Positions 29,060 to 41,859 of a stretch of DNA of 64,000 nt are shown in pieces. This stretch comes from Staphylococcus hyicus (GTDB lineage: Bacteria > Bacillota > Bacilli > Staphylococcales > Staphylococcaceae). The notes beneath the pieces are model-generated. The model did not search any database and was not told the origin of the DNA. It was given only the letters and a program-made list of their open reading frames with translations. Position 1 is the first letter of the stretch. Each line of letters opens with the position of its first letter. The stretch covers positions 930,001 through 994,000 of the forward strand of contig NZ_CP008747.1 of the NCBI RefSeq assembly GCF_000816085.1. Direction: 5' to 3'. The translations under genes and the position numbers were made by a program.

Positions 29060-30157
29060 TTATAAATCAAAATCTTCTTTAATAATATCAATGTCAGGGT
29101 CATTGCTATGATATTTAAAATAACTACTTCTTAAACGATTTAAATGCTCAAGGTTATAACGGTATTCCTCTAAAGCTGCAATAACATGAATAACATTTGT
29201 ATTAAAATCTTTTTGTTCGGAAGAAGTGTTAGATTGAAACGCTTCTTGGTAGGCAGTAAGCAAATCTTTTTTTAAAGGATTTGTAACGTGACTTTGGAAT
29301 TCGGGATTTTCGAATTTAGCTTTTTTTGTAATACTAATTAAAATCTGCTCGTGAAACTGACTCAATTCATCCACTTCAAGTTTAATTTGTAAAAACAAAG
29401 ACTCGCTCAAATTCAACAAGTCATTTTGATAGCGATTCATTCGGCGCAAAACATCATATGCATCTCGAGTGGAAAGTACTAATTCTTTGAATAGTATCTT
29501 TTTACGTGTTTGTGCACGCGCATGTTTAGGTATTAAAGAGCGTTCTTCTTTATAAATTTCAAATAGTTGTTCTAATTTAACAACACGTTGGCGCAACTGT
29601 TCCAAGTCTTGTTTTACATAGTTGAATTCTGTCGCATCATTTAGAACCAAATTAAACCATTTAAAGATATCTGTGGTGATATTGAGTGAATTGTAGTATA
29701 TTTTAGTCTCGAATTTTGGGGGTAAAAAGGTTAAGTTTACAATAAATGAACTTAATACGCCAATCATCACAAGTACAAATCGATAAAACGCTGACATGTA
29801 AAATGAACCGTCGTGTTGACCCATAATGATTAATGCTGTAACAGTAGCTAAAGTGGCTACATGTGCAATGTTTAATTTAAATAAAATCGCAATAAGTAAA
29901 ATTACTGTTGCACCCATAATAACAATATTATTACCAAAAATAGTGACCATCGTGACTGCTAACAATGCACCAATGATGTTCCCTTGAAATTGATCAACAA
30001 TCGTTTTAAACGTTCGATAAACACTAGGTTGCATAGCTACAACTGCAGCAATACCGGCTACGGTTTTCATTCCTGCTGACGAAGGGAGTAATGATGCAAT
30101 TGAGACTGCAAGAATGATGGCAATTCCGGTTTTTAATATTCTTGCACCTAATTTCAA
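29060..30157 (-). CDS. FUSC / aromatic acid exporter family membrane protein, second copy
   Basis: Paralogue in architecture of the gene at 2583-3608: N-terminal membrane helices (GARILKTGIAIILAVSIASLL; MQPSVYRTFKTIVDQFQGNI) and a helical soluble C-terminal domain of about 200 residues. Transport substrate unknown. Start chosen at TTG 30157, 7 bases after AAAGGAGTG, giving 365 aa and the family start KLGARILKTG. The longer frame from 30229 carries an unrelated leader. It has its own upstream region of about 340 bases. Confidence 0.82.
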   Translation of the reverse strand: MKLGARILKTGIAIILAVSIASLLPSSAGMKTVAGIAAVVAMQPSVYRTFKTIVDQFQGNIIGALLAVTMVTIFGNNIVIMGATVILLIAILFKLNIAHVATLATVTALIIMGQHDGSFYMSAFYRFVLVMIGVLSSFIVNLTFLPPKFETKIYYNSLNITTDIFKWFNLVLNDATEFNYVKQDLEQLRQRVVKLEQLFEIYKEERSLIPKHARAQTRKKILFKELVLSTRDAYDVLRRMNRYQNDLLNLSESLFLQIKLEVDELSQFHEQILISITKKAKFENPEFQSHVTNPLKKDLLTAYQEAFQSNTSSEQKDFNTNVIHVIAALEEYRYNLEHLNRLRSSYFKYHSNDPDIDIIKEDFDL

Positions 30158-30498
30158 ATTATGCACTCCTTTAATTAGACGATATAGTTGCATAATAAAG
30201 CCAATTGTATTCAATTGAAAAACCATCATTTACACAGGTAGTTGTTAAAGTACTGACGATGTTATACAGCATGTACTAATCGTACCATTACAGTAACGGA
30301 CTCAAATGTATGGAATGGTCATAGACGTTTATCATGTCCGTTTCAATAAATTTACAAAATACTTATACTATGACAATAAATGTGAGGATTGACATAGATT
30401 TAAAATTAAAGTAGACACATACAACGCTTTGTATTATTGTAAGATGGTTTACCGACTATTCTATGTCAATCATTTTCTTATTCAAATCATATTACAAT
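30158..30498. repeat. Intergenic stretch with 12-base inverted repeat
   Basis: No gene is supported in these 341 bases. They hold GATTGACATAGA (30387-30398) and its exact complement TCTATGTCAATC (30460-30471), 61 bases apart, each containing a TTGACA. It lies downstream of hemL2 and upstream of the FUSC gene. Confidence 0.6.
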
Positions 30499-31800
30499 TT
30501 ATTGTGATTTGCGAGACAATTGCTGAAAAGCTTTATGAGCTGCTTCAATTGTTTTATCAATATCGGCTTCAGTGTGTTCAGTCGTTAAAAACCAAGCTTC
30601 ATATTTAGAAGGGGCAAGATTAATGCCTTGATATAACATCGCTTTAAAGAATTGTGCAAACTGTGCGCCATCTGATTGATCGGCTTGATCATAATGCGTT
30701 ACTTTTTCATCGGTGAAATAGACTGTTAATGCACCACGGATACGGTTTATAGTCGCTTTGATGGCGTATTTATCGATAGCCGCCTGCAGACCATCTTCTA
30801 AACGTTTACCGAGTTGATCCAATTTTTCATAAACGCCATCTTGCTCTAATACCTCAAGCAATGCAATTCCTGCACGCATAGATAATGGATTACCTGCCAT
30901 AGTACCTGCTTGATAGGCTGGTCCTAACGGCGCAACTTGCTCCATTATGTCTTGTCTGCCACCGTAACCACCAATAGGCAGGCCGCCACCTATGATTTTT
31001 CCGAAAGCTGTAAGATCTGGAAAAACACCTAATAAATCTTGCGCACCGCCATAATGAAAACGAAACGCTGTGATAACTTCATCATAAATGACTAGACCGC
31101 CATATTCGTGCGTAATATCATTCACATTTTGTAAAAATCCGGGTTGAGGTTCTACCATACCGAAATTTCCGACAATTGGTTCTACAAGTACAGCTGCTAC
31201 TTGGTCGCCCCAATGAGCCATTGCTTCTTTAAATGCGTTGATGTCATTGAAAGGTACCGTAATAACTTCTTGTGCAACACTTTTAGGAACACCTGCAGAA
31301 TCGGGAGAGCCGAGTTGAGAAGGTCCACTCCCTGCGGCCACTAATACCAAATCGGAATGCCCATGATAGCAACCTGCAAATTTAATGATTTTGTTACGTT
31401 TTGTATACGCACGTGCCACACGTATCGTGGTCATAACTGCTTCAGTTCCAGAGTTAACAAAACGAATTTTTTCCAGAGACGGAATAGCACTACGCAATTT
31501 ACGAGCGAAAGTAATTTCTAATTCCGTAGGTGTTCCATAAAGTACACCGAGAGCTGCTTGCTCTTGAATGGCTTTTGTAATATGAGGATGGGCATGACCG
31601 GTGATGATAGGACCATATGCTTGTAGGTAGTCGATATATTGATTGCCATCTACGTCATATAAATAAGCACCTTCACCTTTTTTCATAACCACAGGGGCGC
31701 CACCTCCGACTGCTTTATAAGAGCGGGAAGGGGAATTGACACCGCCTAAAATATATTCGTTTGATTCATGTTGCAAAGCTTCACTATTTGTAAACTTCAT
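30499..31800 (-). CDS. hemL2: Glutamate-1-semialdehyde 2,1-aminomutase, second type
   Basis: PLP enzyme making 5-aminolevulinate for haem synthesis. The PLP lysine is in [17 protein letters not shown] (about residue 268), with Asp in YDEVITAFR and the substrate region [20 protein letters not shown]. It has 433 aa. Staphylococci usually have hemL in the hem cluster and this second copy (gsaB) apart, as here, divergent from bcp. Start ATG 31800 follows AGAGGCTGA. Confidence 0.93.
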   Translation of the reverse strand: MKFTNSEALQHESNEYILGGVNSPSRSYKAVGGGAPVVMKKGEGAYLYDVDGNQYIDYLQAYGPIITGHAHPHITKAIQEQAALGVLYGTPTELEITFARKLRSAIPSLEKIRFVNSGTEAVMTTIRVARAYTKRNKIIKFAGCYHGHSDLVLVAAGSGPSQLGSPDSAGVPKSVAQEVITVPFNDINAFKEAMAHWGDQVAAVLVEPIVGNFGMVEPQPGFLQNVNDITHEYGGLVIYDEVITAFRFHYGGAQDLLGVFPDLTAFGKIIGGGLPIGGYGGRQDIMEQVAPLGPAYQAGTMAGNPLSMRAGIALLEVLEQDGVYEKLDQLGKRLEDGLQAAIDKYAIKATINRIRGALTVYFTDEKVTHYDQADQSDGAQFAQFFKAMLYQGINLAPSKYEAWFLTTEHTEADIDKTIEAAHKAFQQLSRKSQ

Positions 31801-31880
31801 AATTTATCAGCCTCTTTTATTTAATATTTTCATTTCATATCGTATCATAAAATAAAACAATTGAAGAAAGAGGGCGTATT

Positions 31881-32339
31881 ATGATAACAAAAGGTGAACA
31901 ATTTCCAGAGTTTGAACTTGAAAATCAAAAAGGAGAAAAAATTACAAAAGCTTCATTAAAAGGTAAAAAAGTAATACTTTACTTTTATCCACGTGACAAT
32001 ACACCTACATGCACAACGGAAGCGTGCGATTTCAGAGACAATTTAAGTTATTTTAACGATTTAAATGTTAAAGTTTTAGGTATAAGTGGCGATTCTAAAC
32101 GTAAACACCAAAATTTCATTGAGAAACATCAATTGACCTTTGATTTGTTGGTGGATGAGGATTTTGAATTATCAAAAGCAGCGGGCGTGTATCAATTGAA
32201 GAAAACATTTGGCAAAGAAACGATGGGTATCGTACGTACGACCTTTGTCATTGATGAAAAAGGCGATGTGATTGATGTGATTGAAAAAGTAAAGGTCAAA
32301 GAACAAATGGCCAAGTTGAAATCTATTCTTGAGGGGTGA
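31881..32339 (+). CDS. bcp: Thioredoxin-dependent thiol peroxidase (Bcp/PrxQ)
   Basis: Peroxiredoxin reducing H2O2 and organic peroxides. The peroxidatic and resolving cysteines are five residues apart in TPTCTTEACDF (about C46 and C51), the alpha2-type PrxQ pattern. The active-site Arg is in GIVRTTFVID. It has 152 aa. ATG follows AGAGGG. It is in the PerR regulon of S. aureus. No convincing PerR box is seen in the 80 bases upstream. The stop overlaps the ribosome site of the next gene. Confidence 0.94.
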   Translation: MITKGEQFPEFELENQKGEKITKASLKGKKVILYFYPRDNTPTCTTEACDFRDNLSYFNDLNVKVLGISGDSKRKHQNFIEKHQLTFDLLVDEDFELSKAAGVYQLKKTFGKETMGIVRTTFVIDEKGDVIDVIEKVKVKEQMAKLKSILEG

Positions 32340-32344
32340 TTGAT

Positions 32345-33295
32345 GTGCGTGTAGTTAGCTTAATGCGTTTAGGTGAGGAAGAGGAGCGATTGAAAACACA
32401 ATTTCCTGATGTAAACTTTGAATTCTATAAACATCCATCTTTTTTGCCAGAAGAGTCCAAAGCGAAAATGGATGTGCTGTTATCGTATCATGCAGATGTT
32501 AACGAAGCATTTTTAGAAGGTGCGCAAAACTTGAAATGGATTATGTGGTATGCGACGGGAGTAAATGCGCTACCATTGAAGCAACTGAAATCAAAGGATA
32601 TTTTACTCACGAATGCAAAAGGTGTGCATGCCCAACAGTTAACGGAATTTATGTTTGCATTTATATTAGATGATTATAAAGCATTAAAAGAAGCGTATGA
32701 AGAGCAGAAAAATAAAACTTATAACCATAAACGAATGACACCAACGCTTAAAAATCAAACGATTTTGTTTTTAGGGACAGGTGTAATCCCACAAAAAGCA
32801 GCTAATATTGCGCAACAATTTGGCATGAGAACCATTGGTTTAAATACATCTGGCCATGAAGCGAATGGTTTTGATGAAACCTATGCGATTCATGAAAAAA
32901 TGGGTTGTTACAAAAAAGCTGATATTATCGTAAATGTTTTACCAGAAACAGAAAAAACGAAATATTTGCTTACTGCCAGAGATTTTGAGGAGATGCAACC
33001 CCATACGTTATTTATCAATTTAGGTCGTGGCAGCATTGTTAAAGAAGATGTACTTGTTCATGCGTTGAAAAAGGATTTGATCCGAAAAGCCTATTTAGAT
33101 GTATTTGAAGAAGAACCACTGCCATCACATTCGGAATTATATGATTTAAATAACGTAATTTTGACAAGTCATATTACAGGAAATAGTGATAATAATAAAA
33201 AACAAGCAACGAATATATTTATGCGTAATCTCACTCATTTTCTCAATAAAGGAGAGCTAATTGAGAATATAGTGGATTTAAATAAAGGATATTAA
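32345..33295 (+). CDS. D-isomer-specific 2-hydroxyacid dehydrogenase-like protein
   Basis: NAD-dependent dehydrogenase fold. Catalytic Arg is in LGRGSIV (about residue 225), Glu in FEEEPLP and His in LTSHITGN. The Rossmann glycine motif reads GTGVIP, with the third Gly replaced by Pro. The substrate cannot be told. Start chosen at GTG 32345, eight bases after GAGGGG, giving 316 aa. The gene begins 5 bases after the bcp stop, so it is probably co-transcribed. Confidence 0.82.
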   Translation: MRVVSLMRLGEEEERLKTQFPDVNFEFYKHPSFLPEESKAKMDVLLSYHADVNEAFLEGAQNLKWIMWYATGVNALPLKQLKSKDILLTNAKGVHAQQLTEFMFAFILDDYKALKEAYEEQKNKTYNHKRMTPTLKNQTILFLGTGVIPQKAANIAQQFGMRTIGLNTSGHEANGFDETYAIHEKMGCYKKADIIVNVLPETEKTKYLLTARDFEEMQPHTLFINLGRGSIVKEDVLVHALKKDLIRKAYLDVFEEEPLPSHSELYDLNNVILTSHITGNSDNNKKQATNIFMRNLTHFLNKGELIENIVDLNKGY

Positions 33296-33303
33296 CGAAA
33301 TCA

Positions 33304-33341
33304 TTGACATAAGCAAATTGCAACCATTATATTAATATTAA
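33304..33341 (+). promoter_or_regulatory. perR promoter with candidate PerR box
   Basis: TTGACA (33304-33309), 18 bases, TATATT (33328-33333). Overlapping the -10 is TTATATTAATATTAA (33327-33341), 11 of 14 fixed positions of the PerR box TTATAATnATTATAA. Autoregulation of perR is known in S. aureus. The box call is pattern matching. Confidence 0.5.
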
Positions 33342-33379
33342 GTAATAATTATTCTTATGTAGAAAGACGGGTGAATACA

Positions 33380-33841
33380 ATGGCTGCAGAAATGGAAACT
33401 TATGAACATCAGTTAAATGACTCTCTTGCGACGTTGCGTGAAGCGGGTGTCCGCATTACACCTCAACGCCAAGCAATCTTAAATTTTCTGATACATTCAA
33501 AAACACATCCAACTGCTGATGAAATATATCAATCATTATCACCTGATTTTCCTAATATTAGTGTTGCAACCATATATAATAATCTTAAAGTTTTTAAAAA
33601 GACTGGTATTGTTAAAGAGTTAACCTATGGCGATGCATCGAGTCGCTTTGATTTCGATACACAAAACCACTATCACGTTATTTGTGAAAAATGCGGCAAA
33701 ATAGTAGATTTCCATTATCCTTCTTTAAGTGAAATCGAAAAACTTGCACAACACGTAACGGATTTTAATATTACACACCATCGAATGGAAATATATGGTA
33801 TTTGTCAAGAATGCAAAGAAAGTCAAGATAATGATGAATAG
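33380..33841 (+). CDS. perR: Peroxide-responsive repressor PerR
   Basis: Fur-family metal-dependent repressor of peroxide defence and iron storage genes. Winged-helix domain ([31 protein letters not shown]), regulatory metal site residues H and D in the hinge ([21 protein letters not shown]), and the structural zinc cysteines CEKC and CQEC. Start chosen at ATG 33380, giving 153 aa. GTG 33371 is possible. A terminator follows. Targets in this window may include ftnA and bcp, from what is known in S. aureus. Confidence 0.94.
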   Translation: MAAEMETYEHQLNDSLATLREAGVRITPQRQAILNFLIHSKTHPTADEIYQSLSPDFPNISVATIYNNLKVFKKTGIVKELTYGDASSRFDFDTQNHYHVICEKCGKIVDFHYPSLSEIEKLAQHVTDFNITHHRMEIYGICQECKESQDNDE

Positions 33842-33860
33842 GCAGTTCATTGAAACATAT

Positions 33861-33897
33861 AGAATCTTAAACGGGAACGCGTTTAAGATTCTTTTTT
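33861..33897 (+). terminator. Terminator of perR
   Basis: AGAATCTTAAACG pairs with CGTTTAAGATTCT around a short loop and is followed by six T. Confidence 0.85.
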
Positions 33898-34010
33898 ATT
33901 TCGTTAATATATAGTAAAGGAGTTTTACAATAAAAAAACAATGATTCACACTTTTGGTGTTACATTTCCAATCTAGAGTGATTTTTAGTATATTTTCTTG
34001 GTATTTTATG

Positions 34011-34039
34011 TTGACGGGAAAGGGATCCGTTGGTAAGAT
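34011..34039 (+). promoter_or_regulatory. Possible upstream rRNA promoter (P1)
   Basis: TTGACG (34011-34016), 17 bases, TAAGAT (34034-34039), about 200 bases before the strong promoter. The 33898-34388 stretch contains no gene that I can support. Confidence 0.4.
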
Positions 34040-34212
34040 ATAAAAGTCGCTAAGATACGACAAGCAAACAACGTTAATCACGCATTAACTTTTTGAAAAA
34101 AGTATTAAAAGTGTAAAATTAACGCTTGTAAGTTTAGAGATAACATTATAAAATATATAATGTTGAAACAACAAACTGAAAACAAACCAATTAAAAAGTT
34201 TTAAAATTTTTC

Positions 34213-34241
34213 TTGACACAGAATTTAAAACGAAGTATAAT
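34213..34241 (+). promoter_or_regulatory. rRNA operon promoter (P2)
   Basis: Perfect TTGACA (34213-34218) and TATAAT (34236-34241) with a 17-base spacer, about 147 bases before the 16S start. The leader then has TTGAAAACTGA (34279-34289), which resembles the boxA region of firmicute rRNA leaders. Confidence 0.85.
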
Positions 34242-34388
34242 TGATTATTGTAACGGTTTAAAAAGAAATAAACGAACATTGAAAACTGAATGACAATATG
34301 TCAACGTTAATTCCAATAATTTTGAGTACGTAACGTACTTTCAAGAGTGATTGGCTTAAGCAATCAACGAGCTATATCAAGCTTACTT

Positions 34389-35948
<1,560 letters not shown>

Positions 35949-36027
35949 ATAATATACGGAATATCGCCTTAGGCGATACGGAATAACGAAGACATATTGT
36001 ATTCAGTTTTGAATGGTTGTTTAACAG

Positions 36028-36104
<77 letters not shown>

Positions 36105-36118
36105 TTTAAATAATTTTT

Positions 36119-36194
36119 GGGGGCTTAGCTCAGCTGGGAGAGCGCCTGCTTTGCACGCAGGAGGTCAGCGGTTCGATCCCGCTAGTCTCCACCA
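36119..36194 (+). tRNA. tRNA-Ala (TGC)
   Basis: Acceptor GGGGGCT/AGTCTCC with two G-U pairs, anticodon TGC, CCA encoded. Same sequence as the copy at 40477-40552. Confidence 0.97.
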
Positions 36195-36359
36195 TTTAAA
36201 TTGTACATTGAAAACTAGATAAGTAAGTATAGATTTTACCAAGCAAAACCGAGTGACAAGCGAAAAGCTTGAAACAAAAAATTATCGCTAGTCGTCGACA
36301 GACGACTCACAATAATTAATAACTGGTGGATGTTGGTTAATGTTTACTTCGGATGACAG

Positions 36360-36478
36360 ATGTTTTGAAAACGTTTGTCAGTCTATGAATCGCAAACAAG
36401 AGCGAAGGCGCTTACTTCCGTAAGCAACTGAGTGATTTGTGCCGCGATGAAGCCGAATGCAAACGATTGCCAAAACAT
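36360..36478 (+). repeat. 16S-23S spacer stalk, shares sequence with the 23S-5S spacer
   Basis: ATGTTTTG/CAAAACAT and CGTTTG/CAAACG close an approximately 119-base imperfect stalk containing the hairpin GCTTAC/GTAAGC (36410-36425). Much of it (GTCTATGAATCGCA, CAACTGAGTGAT, GCGATGAAG) recurs at 39523-39648. It lies just before 23S and may form part of the processing structure. Confidence 0.65.
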
Positions 36479-36484
36479 CATAAA

Positions 36485-39411
<2,927 letters not shown>

Positions 39412-39522
39412 TTTAGTTCATAAGGTGATGCTTGTGAAACAATACTTACTATCTAGTTTTGAATGTATAATCATTCATTTTACGAAGTGACATGTTCGAA
39501 TACGAACGTTTAACACACCGTA

Positions 39523-39648
39523 TTTTACGAAGTGAAAACGTTTGAAGTCTATGAATCGCAAGAAAGATCGAAGGCGTTTACTTACCGTAAACAACTGAGT
39601 GATGACGTAGCGATGAAGACGAATGCGAACGTTTGACACGAAGTAAAA
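39523..39648 (+). repeat. 23S-5S spacer stalk, related to the 16S-23S spacer stalk
   Basis: TTTTAC/GTAAAA, GTG/CAC and AAACGTTTG/CGAACGTTT pair around the hairpin GTTTAC/GTAAAC (39576-39592). Same core words as at 36360-36478, with paired base changes in the small hairpin. Confidence 0.6.
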
Positions 39649-39652
39649 CATT

Positions 39653-39768
39653 GTTTGGTGACAATAGCAAAGAGGCCACACCTGTTCCCATGCCGAACAC
39701 AGAAGTTAAGCTCTTTAGCGCCGATGGTAGTCGGACTTACGTTCCGCGAGAGTAGGACGTTGCCAAGC
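39653..39768 (+). rRNA. rrf: 5S ribosomal RNA
   Basis: About 116 bases with the conserved CCATGCCGAACACAGAAGTT and terminal pairing GTTTGG/CCAAGC. Ends approximate. Confidence 0.96.
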
Positions 39769-39777
39769 ATACATATT

Positions 39778-39853
39778 GGAGAATTAGCTCAGCTGGGAGA
39801 GCATCTGCCTTACAAGCAGAGGGTCGGCGGTTCGAACCCGTCATTCTCCACCA
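39778..39853 (+). tRNA. tRNA-Val (TAC)
   Basis: Acceptor GGAGAAT/ATTCTCC, anticodon TAC, CCA encoded. First gene of the 24-tRNA cluster after 5S. Confidence 0.97.
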
Positions 39854-39861
39854 TTTTAATA

Positions 39862-39937
<76 letters not shown>

Positions 39938-39942
39938 TGTGA

Positions 39943-40018
39943 GAGCCATTAGCTCAGTTGGTAGAGCATCTGACTTTTAATCAGAGGGTCAGAGGTTCGA
40001 ATCCTCTATGGCTCACCA
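39943..40018 (+). tRNA. tRNA-Lys (TTT)
   Basis: Acceptor GAGCCAT/ATGGCTC, anticodon TTT, CCA encoded. Confidence 0.97.
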
Positions 40019-40023
40019 TTTAT

Positions 40024-40105
40024 GCGGGTGTGGCGGAATTGGCAGACGCACTAGACTTAGGATCTAGCGCCTTACGGCGTGGGGGTTCGACTCCCTTCAC
40101 CCGCA
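40024..40105 (+). tRNA. tRNA-Leu (TAG)
   Basis: Long variable arm, acceptor GCGGGTG/CACCCGC, anticodon TAG. CCA not encoded. Confidence 0.96.
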
Positions 40106-40109
40106 TTTA

Positions 40110-40184
40110 GCAGAAGTAGTTCAGCGGTAGAATACAACCTTGCCAAGGTTGGGGTCGCGGGTTCGAATCCCGTCTTCTGCTCCA
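40110..40184 (+). tRNA. tRNA-Gly (GCC), ordinary type
   Basis: Acceptor GCAGAAG/CTTCTGC, anticodon GCC, normal GGTTCGAATCC T-arm, so a translating glycine tRNA. CCA encoded. Confidence 0.97.
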
Positions 40185-40191
40185 TTATTTT

Positions 40192-40280
40192 GCCGGGGTG
40201 GCGGAACTGGCAGACGCACAGGACTTAAAATCCTGCGGTGAGAGATCACCGTACCGGTTCGATTCCGGTCCTCGGCACCA
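40192..40280 (+). tRNA. tRNA-Leu (TAA)
   Basis: Long variable arm, anticodon TAA, CCA encoded. Confidence 0.97.
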
Positions 40281-40292
40281 TGATTTAAATAT

Positions 40293-40366
40293 GCGCCCGT
40301 AGCTCAATTGGATAGAGCGTTTGACTACGGATCAAAAGGTTATGGGTTCGACTCCTATCGGGCGCG
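40293..40366 (+). tRNA. tRNA-Arg (ACG)
   Basis: Acceptor GCGCCCG/CGGGCGC, anticodon ACG (A34 expected to become inosine). CCA not encoded. Confidence 0.96.
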
Positions 40367-40380
40367 CTACCATAGCTTTA

Positions 40381-40454
40381 CGGGAAGTAGCTCAGCTTGG
40401 TAGAGCACTTGGTTTGGGACCAAGGGGTCGCAGGTTCAAATCCTGTCTTCCCGA
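40381..40454 (+). tRNA. tRNA-Pro (TGG)
   Basis: Acceptor CGGGAAG/CTTCCCG, anticodon TGG. CCA not encoded. Confidence 0.96.
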
Positions 40455-40476
40455 CTTCTTATCATAATACTTATAT

Positions 40477-40552
40477 GGGGGCTTAGCTCAGCTGGGAGAG
40501 CGCCTGCTTTGCACGCAGGAGGTCAGCGGTTCGATCCCGCTAGTCTCCACCA
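40477..40552 (+). tRNA. tRNA-Ala (TGC), second copy
   Basis: Same sequence as the copy in the 16S-23S spacer. CCA encoded. Confidence 0.97.
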
Positions 40553-40581
40553 TTTAAAATTAATATCAACCAACTTTTTAC

Positions 40582-40655
40582 GGCGGCGTAGCTCAGCTGG
40601 CTAGAGCGTACGGTTCATACCCGTGAGGTCGGGGGTTCGATCCCCTCCGCCGCCA
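40582..40655 (+). tRNA. tRNA-Met (CAT), elongator
   Basis: Acceptor GGCGGCG/CGCCGCC, anticodon CAT. Resembles Bacillus elongator tRNA-Met. CCA not encoded. Confidence 0.9.
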
Positions 40656-40684
40656 CTATTACTAGTTGATAGAAATGATTATTC

Positions 40685-40758
40685 GGACCTTTAGCTCAGT
40701 TGGTTAGAGCTAACGGCTCATAACCGTTCGGTCGCAGGTTCGAGTCCTGCAAGGTCCA
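40685..40758 (+). tRNA. tRNA with CAT anticodon, probably tRNA-Ile2
   Basis: Acceptor GGACCTT/AAGGTCC, anticodon CAT. Body resembles the lysidine-modified Ile2 tRNA of Bacillus rather than Met tRNAs. CCA not encoded. The Ile2 identity is inference. Confidence 0.75.
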
Positions 40759-40767
40759 TATAATTTT

Positions 40768-40860
40768 GGAGGAATACCCAAGTCCGGCTGAAGGGATCGG
40801 TCTTGAAAACCGACAGGGGCTTAACGGCTCGCGGGGGTTCGAATCCCTCTTCCTCCGCCA
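40768..40860 (+). tRNA. tRNA-Ser (TGA)
   Basis: Long variable arm, acceptor GGAGGAA/TTCCTCC, anticodon TGA, CCA encoded. Confidence 0.97.
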
Positions 40861-40882
40861 TTTGTATTTACATTTCTATTAA

Positions 40883-40956
<74 letters not shown>

Positions 40957-40966
40957 TATTTTTTTA

Positions 40967-41043
40967 GGTCCCGTAGTGGAGCGGTTTAACACGCCTGCCT
41001 GTCACGCAGGAGATCGCGGGTTCGATTCCCGTCGGGACCGCCA
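40967..41043 (+). tRNA. tRNA-Asp (GTC)
   Basis: Acceptor GGTCCCG/CGGGACC, anticodon GTC, CCA encoded. Confidence 0.97.
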
Positions 41044-41053
41044 TTTAAAAAAT

Positions 41054-41126
41054 GGTTCAGTAGCTCAGTCGGTAGAGCAAAGGACTGAAAATCCTTGTGT
41101 CGGCGGTTCGATTCCGTCCTGAACCA
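41054..41126 (+). tRNA. tRNA-Phe (GAA)
   Basis: Acceptor GGTTCAG/CTGAACC, anticodon GAA. CCA not encoded. Confidence 0.96.
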
Positions 41127-41138
41127 CTTTTTTATTTT

Positions 41139-41214
<76 letters not shown>

Positions 41215-41218
41215 TGAT

Positions 41219-41302
41219 GGAGGGGTAGCGAAGTGGCTAAACGCGGCGGACTGTAAATCCGCTCCTTCGGGTTCGGCAGTTCGAATCTGCCCCCCTCCAC
41301 CA
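41219..41302 (+). tRNA. tRNA-Tyr (GTA)
   Basis: Long variable arm, acceptor GGAGGGG/CCCCTCC, anticodon GTA, CCA encoded. Confidence 0.97.
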
Positions 41303-41311
41303 TATATGCAT

Positions 41312-41385
41312 AGGGGCATAGTTCAACGGTAGAATAGAGGTCTCCAAAACCTTTGATGTGGGTTCGATTCCTACTGCCCCTGCCA
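41312..41385 (+). tRNA. tRNA-Trp (CCA)
   Basis: Acceptor AGGGGCA/TGCCCCT, anticodon CCA, 3' CCA encoded. Confidence 0.96.
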
Positions 41386-41386
41386 T

Positions 41387-41460
41387 GGCGGCTGTGGCGA
41401 AGTGGTTAACGCATCGGATTGTGGTTCCGACATTCGTGGGTTCGATTCCCATCAGCCGCC
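41387..41460 (+). tRNA. tRNA-His (GTG)
   Basis: Has the extra G-1 opposite C73, acceptor GCGGCTG/CAGCCGC, anticodon GTG. CCA not encoded. Confidence 0.95.
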
Positions 41461-41476
41461 CTTTATTTTAAATTAA

Positions 41477-41548
41477 TGGGCTATAGCCAAGCGGTAAGGC
41501 AACGGACTTTGACTCCGTCACTCGCTGGTTCGAATCCAGCTAGCCCAG
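41477..41548 (+). tRNA. tRNA-Gln (TTG)
   Basis: Acceptor TGGGCTA/TAGCCCA, anticodon TTG. CCA not encoded. Confidence 0.96.
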
Positions 41549-41556
41549 TTCCTTTT

Positions 41557-41631
41557 GGCGGCATAGCCAAGTGGTAAGGCCGAGGTCTGCAAAACCTCTA
41601 TTCACCGGTTCAAATCCGGTTGCCGCCTCCA
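41557..41631 (+). tRNA. tRNA-Cys (GCA)
   Basis: Acceptor GGCGGCA/TGCCGCC, U73 discriminator, anticodon GCA, CCA encoded. Confidence 0.96.
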
Positions 41632-41647
41632 TTTTAATTCTAACTAT

Positions 41648-41722
41648 GCGGGAGTAGTTCAACTCTCAGAACACTTTCCTTCCCGGAAAGAGGTACAGGT
41701 GTAAATCCTGTCTTCCGCTCCA
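41648..41722 (+). tRNA. tRNA-Gly (TCC), non-proteinogenic peptidoglycan type, copy 1
   Basis: Full cloverleaf with anticodon TCC and CCA, but the D-loop (AACTCTCA) lacks GG and the T-loop reads TGTAAAT instead of TTCGAAT. This is the known pattern of staphylococcal glycine tRNAs that escape EF-Tu and donate glycine to the interpeptide bridge through Fem enzymes. T-stem ACAGG/CCTGT. Confidence 0.9.
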
Positions 41723-41745
41723 TAATATTTATAATTATCAAACAT

Positions 41746-41820
41746 GCGGGAGTAGTTCAACTCTCAGAACACTTTCCTTCCCGGAAAGAGGTATAGGTGT
41801 AAATCCTATCTTCCGCTCCA
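41746..41820 (+). tRNA. tRNA-Gly (TCC), non-proteinogenic peptidoglycan type, copy 2
   Basis: Differs from copy 1 only in the T-stem, which is ATAGG/CCTAT, a compensated pair change (C-G to T-A). Same D-loop and T-loop departures. It lies 23 bases after copy 1. Confidence 0.9.
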
Positions 41821-41859
41821 AAATTTGCTTCCAAAGAAATGGGAGTTTTTTTGTACATT

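Noticed and set aside
30158..30229. Longer start of the second FUSC protein at 30229
   Set aside because: AAAGGAGTG lies directly before TTG 30157, and the family pattern begins there.
31801..31880. PerR box between hemL2 and bcp
   Set aside because: The AT-rich DNA gives only poor matches to the box.
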